NCBI RefSeq assembly: GCF_030581005.1
Contig: NZ_JAUQSX010000001.1
Location: 558,001-622,000, forward strand
Direction: 5' to 3'
DNA: 64,000 bases
Source: Hymenobacter mellowenesis
Lineage (GTDB): Bacteria; Bacteroidota; Bacteroidia; Cytophagales; Hymenobacteraceae
The notes beneath the pieces are model-generated. The model saw only the letters and a list, made by a program, of their open reading frames with translations. It had not been told where the DNA came from and searched no databases. A program made the translations under genes and the position numbers. Positions 63,146 to 64,000 of the stretch are shown piece by piece; the first letter of the stretch is position 1; each line of letters opens with the position of its first letter.

Positions 63146-64000
63146 CTACTTAGCCCGGTGGATAATGAGCACGCCGCCCAGAATGACGACCATGCCCACG
63201 AAGTGCCAGATGTTGAACGCCTCGCCATCGAGCGCGCCCAGCGCCAATGCCACAATGGGAATGAGGTAGGTGCTTGATGAGGCAAACAGGGCCGTGGATT
63301 GCTGAATGAGCTTGTTGAACAACACCATGGCTACGGCCGTGCTCATGGTGGCCAGCAGGGCGATGTAGCCGAAGGCCGTCCAGGCGCCGGGCGTAGTGCT
63401 AAGCTTGTGCACGAAATCAGTAGCCAGCAGCAGGAAAGCCAGCGCCGGTCCGCCAATGAGCATGAGCAGCACGGAGGTGACGGCCACCGGCGTGAGGCCG
63501 CTCAACCGATACTTTATCACGTTCACACTCAGGCCGTAGCCGATGGTGGCAGCCAGAATGTAGAGGCCGTACCATGCGTTGCCCTCGCCGGCGGGCGTCG
63601 CGTCGCCGCCGCTGCCGCCCAGCTGTAGCATCACCACCGTGCCCGCCAAGCCCAGCCCGATGCCCAGCACCCGAGCCCCCGTGAGCCGCTGCCCAAACAG
63701 CAGCGCCCCCACCAGCAGCACAAACACCGCCGTGAGGGCATTGAGCACGCCTGCCAGCCCTGAGGCCAGCTTGGTTTCGGCATACGCAAAAAGAAACGCC
63801 GGAATGAGCGTACCCACCACCCCGCTCAATGCCAGCCACTTGAAGCGGCTGCGTTCCACGCTGCCCACGTGCCGCAACGCAAACGGCAGCAGCAGCAACG
63901 CCGCCACGCTCACCCGAATGGCGCCCAGCTCCAGCGCCGAAAACACCACCAGCCCCTTCTTCATCAGGATAAAAGACGTGCCCCAGATGCAGGCCAGAAT
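63146..64000 (-). CDS. EamA/DMT-superfamily transporter (5' end beyond window)
   Basis: The open frame continues to the window end (ILACIWGTSFILMKKGL), so the protein is N-terminally incomplete. About 285 residues are visible with nine or ten hydrophobic helices in two repeats: CIWGTSFILMKKGL and AIRVSVAALLLLPFALRHV in the first EamA unit, then GYGLSVNVIKYRLSGLTPVA and LIPIVALALGAL in the second. The family includes metabolite exporters and importers; substrate cannot be predicted. The true start lies at or beyond 64000; the internal ATG at 63964 is not preferred. Confidence 0.9.
   Translation of the reverse strand: MLACIWGTSFILMKKGLVVFSALELGAIRVSVAALLLLPFALRHVGSVERSRFKWLALSGVVGTLIPAFLFAYAETKLASGLAGVLNALTAVFVLLVGALLFGQRLTGARVLGIGLGLAGTVVMLQLGGSGGDATPAGEGNAWYGLYILAATIGYGLSVNVIKYRLSGLTPVAVTSVLLMLIGGPALAFLLLATDFVHKLSTTPGAWTAFGYIALLATMSTAVAMVLFNKLIQQSTALFASSSTYLIPIVALALGALDGEAFNIWHFVGMVVILGGVLIIHRAK

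Overview
The window looks like chromosome of a GC-rich Bacteroidota, most likely Hymenobacter or a close relative. This is inferred from: a C-terminal type IX secretion (T9SS) sorting domain; many upstream sequences matching the Bacteroidota -7 promoter box TAnnTTTG with no Shine-Dalgarno pattern; Cytophagales-style lipoproteins and carboxypeptidase-regulatory-like proteins; and housekeeping proteins (UvrA, AsnS, RpoN, ProS, GDH) of Bacteroidota type. I saw no rRNA or tRNA gene by eye, but I could not run a covariance-model search.

Layout. 1-9.3 kb: end of a membrane protein, a small secreted protein, uvrA, three tandem paralogous secreted proteins each followed by its own terminator, asnS, and rpoN. 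9.4-16.1 kb: a large hybrid histidine kinase, then a repeat-rich patch. The patch holds a five-copy palindrome array with an exact 43-bp period, a pseudogene, and a nonsense-interrupted REP-associated transposase (RAYT) bracketed by REP doublets. An outer-membrane-type protein follows. 16.2-34 kb: an OmpA/PD40 protein, proS, a Tyr/Gly-rich lipoprotein, a FadL-type porin, prmC/ribD divergently arranged, msrC, a lipoprotein plus glutathionylspermidine-synthase-like pair, psd and a glutamate dehydrogenase. 34-50.7 kb: a T9SS-exported PL9-like polysaccharide lyase, cdsA, a CPBP protease, dusB flanked by two hairpin elements, a sensor kinase, an AttH/CrtC-like lipoprotein, three paralogous membrane proteins sharing a CPESWAAM-type Cys motif, and an APC amino-acid permease.

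50.7-59.4 kb is an accessory island. A perfect 70-bp palindrome precedes a Fic protein. Then come, tightly spaced on one strand, a DUF4007 protein, a 1074-aa P-loop ATPase, a DndC/SspD-like PP-loop (PAPS-reductase-family) protein whose start overlaps the ATPase stop (ATGA), an HNH nuclease, and a methyltransferase-HIT fusion, closed by an intrinsic terminator. The B-C-D order resembles the SspBCD core of DNA phosphorothioation defence. No cysteine desulfurase (SspA/DndA), DndD/E or SspE is visible, and an HNH protein and a methyltransferase-HIT protein occupy the positions where an effector would be expected. The HIT domain has Ser where the catalytic central His should be. This is the best candidate for an under-described system here.

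59.6-64 kb: a PAS histidine kinase convergent with a stand-alone receiver, a second RAYT-like protein, an LpxR-like outer-membrane enzyme, and the start of an EamA transporter.

The intergenic spaces are unusually full of palindromic elements. One class is GTAG-plus-hairpin REPs in inverted doublets, in several sequence families. Another is long hairpins carrying GTCATnCnGAGC arms, in three subtypes, each present twice. A third is an AT-rich inverted repeat present twice. Several sit so close to genes that they supply start or stop codons.
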